5,594 bases of DNA, from positions 1 through 5,594 of the forward strand of contig JAKABE010000245.1 in NCBI GenBank assembly GCA_021801945.1, read 5' to 3'. The first letter of the stretch is position 1. Every line of letters starts with the position of its first letter. Made by a program: the position numbers and the translations under genes. The stretch comes from Acidobacteriota bacterium (GTDB lineage Bacteria; Acidobacteriota; Terriglobia; Terriglobales; Acidobacteriaceae). Of this stretch, positions 5,070 through 5,594 are shown in pieces. The notes under the pieces were generated by a model, which had not been told where the DNA came from, ran no database searches, and saw nothing but the letters and a program-made list of their open reading frames with translations.

Positions 5070-5594
5070 ATGAAGGCAGGTAGAGTGACCGTAGTTGCGC
5101 CGGAGGTTGCGGCAGCAGTTCTTTGTTTTATCTTGGCGTCCGCAGCCGCGGTTATGGCTCAGGCTCGGCAAAAGCCGGCGTCTATCCCACTGCCGCCGAT
5201 GGGCTGGTCCTCCTGGAACAGCTTCTCCAACACCGTGGATGCACGCATCGTGATGGAGCAGGCCCGCGCCATGGCCGCCGATGGCATGAAGAAGGCCGGC
5301 TATACCTATATCAATGTTGACGAAGGCTGGTGGACCGGCCAGCGCGATGCCCAAGGGAATATCGTCGTCGATGCGAAGCAATGGCCAGCCTTGGCCCCCG
5401 GCGAGCGCGCCGGAGACATGGCGAACATCGTCCGCTTCATCCACTCCCTAGGGTTGAAGGCCGGCATCTATACCGACGCGGGCACGTCGGGCTGTAGCAT
5501 GTATCCCGATCTCGGACCAAGATACTTTCACGCTGGCAGCGAAGGCCACTACGATCAGGACTTCCTGCAGTTTGCCAAATGGGGATTCGATTAT
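5070..5594 (+). CDS. Secreted GH27 alpha-galactosidase-like enzyme, N-terminal part (runs off the right edge)
   Basis: The visible 175 residues begin with a signal peptide: Lys2 and Arg5, a hydrophobic core at about 13-28, and a likely cut after VMA (28-30). The GH27 barrel then starts with LPPMGWSSWNSF (41-52), continues with GYTYINVDEGWW (77-88), PGERAGDMANIVRFIHSLG (110-128) and LKAGIYTDAGTSGC (129-142), and ends at GSEGHYDQDFLQFAKWGFDY (156-175). The nucleophile Asp of the next strand (usually in a YxKxDxC-type motif) falls just beyond the edge, as does the acid/base residue. GH27 enzymes are retaining glycosidases that remove terminal alpha-linked galactose or, in some members, N-acetylgalactosamine or arabinopyranose. 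Export places it in the periplasm or outside. The usual second Asp of the VDD motif is Glu85 here; this variant is also remembered from bacterial relatives. The symporter transcribed in the opposite direction could take up the released sugar. Confidence 0.93.
   Translation, partial: MKAGRVTVVAPEVAAAVLCFILASAAAVMAQARQKPASIPLPPMGWSSWNSFSNTVDARIVMEQARAMAADGMKKAGYTYINVDEGWWTGQRDAQGNIVVDAKQWPALAPGERAGDMANIVRFIHSLGLKAGIYTDAGTSGCSMYPDLGPRYFHAGSEGHYDQDFLQFAKWGFDY

Noticed and set aside
4911..5444. 177-codon minus-strand frame
   Set aside because: It is antisense to the GH27 gene and its leader.
1..5594. CRISPR array, toxin-antitoxin or other defence system
   Set aside because: No regularly spaced repeats and no such gene families are visible.

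Overview
The window looks like accessory chromosome from a GC-rich, Gram-negative, plant-polymer- or glycan-degrading bacterium, most likely an acidobacterium (Acidobacteriaceae-like). This guess rests on remembered resemblance of the GH27, FucP-type, FUSC/TolC-type and IS630 protein sequences to acidobacterial ones. No taxonomic marker is present, so it is an inference.

Layout. Positions 1-358 (minus strand) hold the N-terminal 119 codons of an IS630-family transposase running off the left edge; the outer end of that element probably lies near 430. Positions 435-1245 hold no gene I can recognise. Positions 1246-1455 are dense in inverted repeats and, read on the minus strand, resemble the right end of an IS200/IS605 (tnpB-type) element, including an omega-RNA-like terminal hairpin; no transposase or tnpB body accompanies it. 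A near-consensus CRP/FNR-type palindrome (1535-1556) then precedes a tandem-domain universal stress protein (1627-2568, plus). Convergent with it, 76 bases away, is a FucP-type sugar:proton symporter (2645-4054, minus).

From 4055 to 5069 there is no intact gene, but there are three decayed pieces: an integrase-core transposase tail (minus), an outer-membrane efflux protein N-terminal fragment with a frameshift (plus), and directly behind it a FUSC-type inner-membrane efflux fragment ending in a nonsense codon (plus). Together these look like the scar of a lost aromatic-acid-type efflux operon. The window ends inside a secreted GH27 alpha-galactosidase-like enzyme (5070 onward, plus).

How the genes may work together. 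The secreted GH27 enzyme would release galactose (or a related sugar) from alpha-galactosides outside the cytoplasm, and the FucP-type symporter, transcribed away from it across the pseudogene scar, could import the sugar. The universal stress protein is probably independent and under a CRP/FNR-family regulator. The transposon remnants on both sides suggest a region repeatedly remodelled by insertion and deletion.
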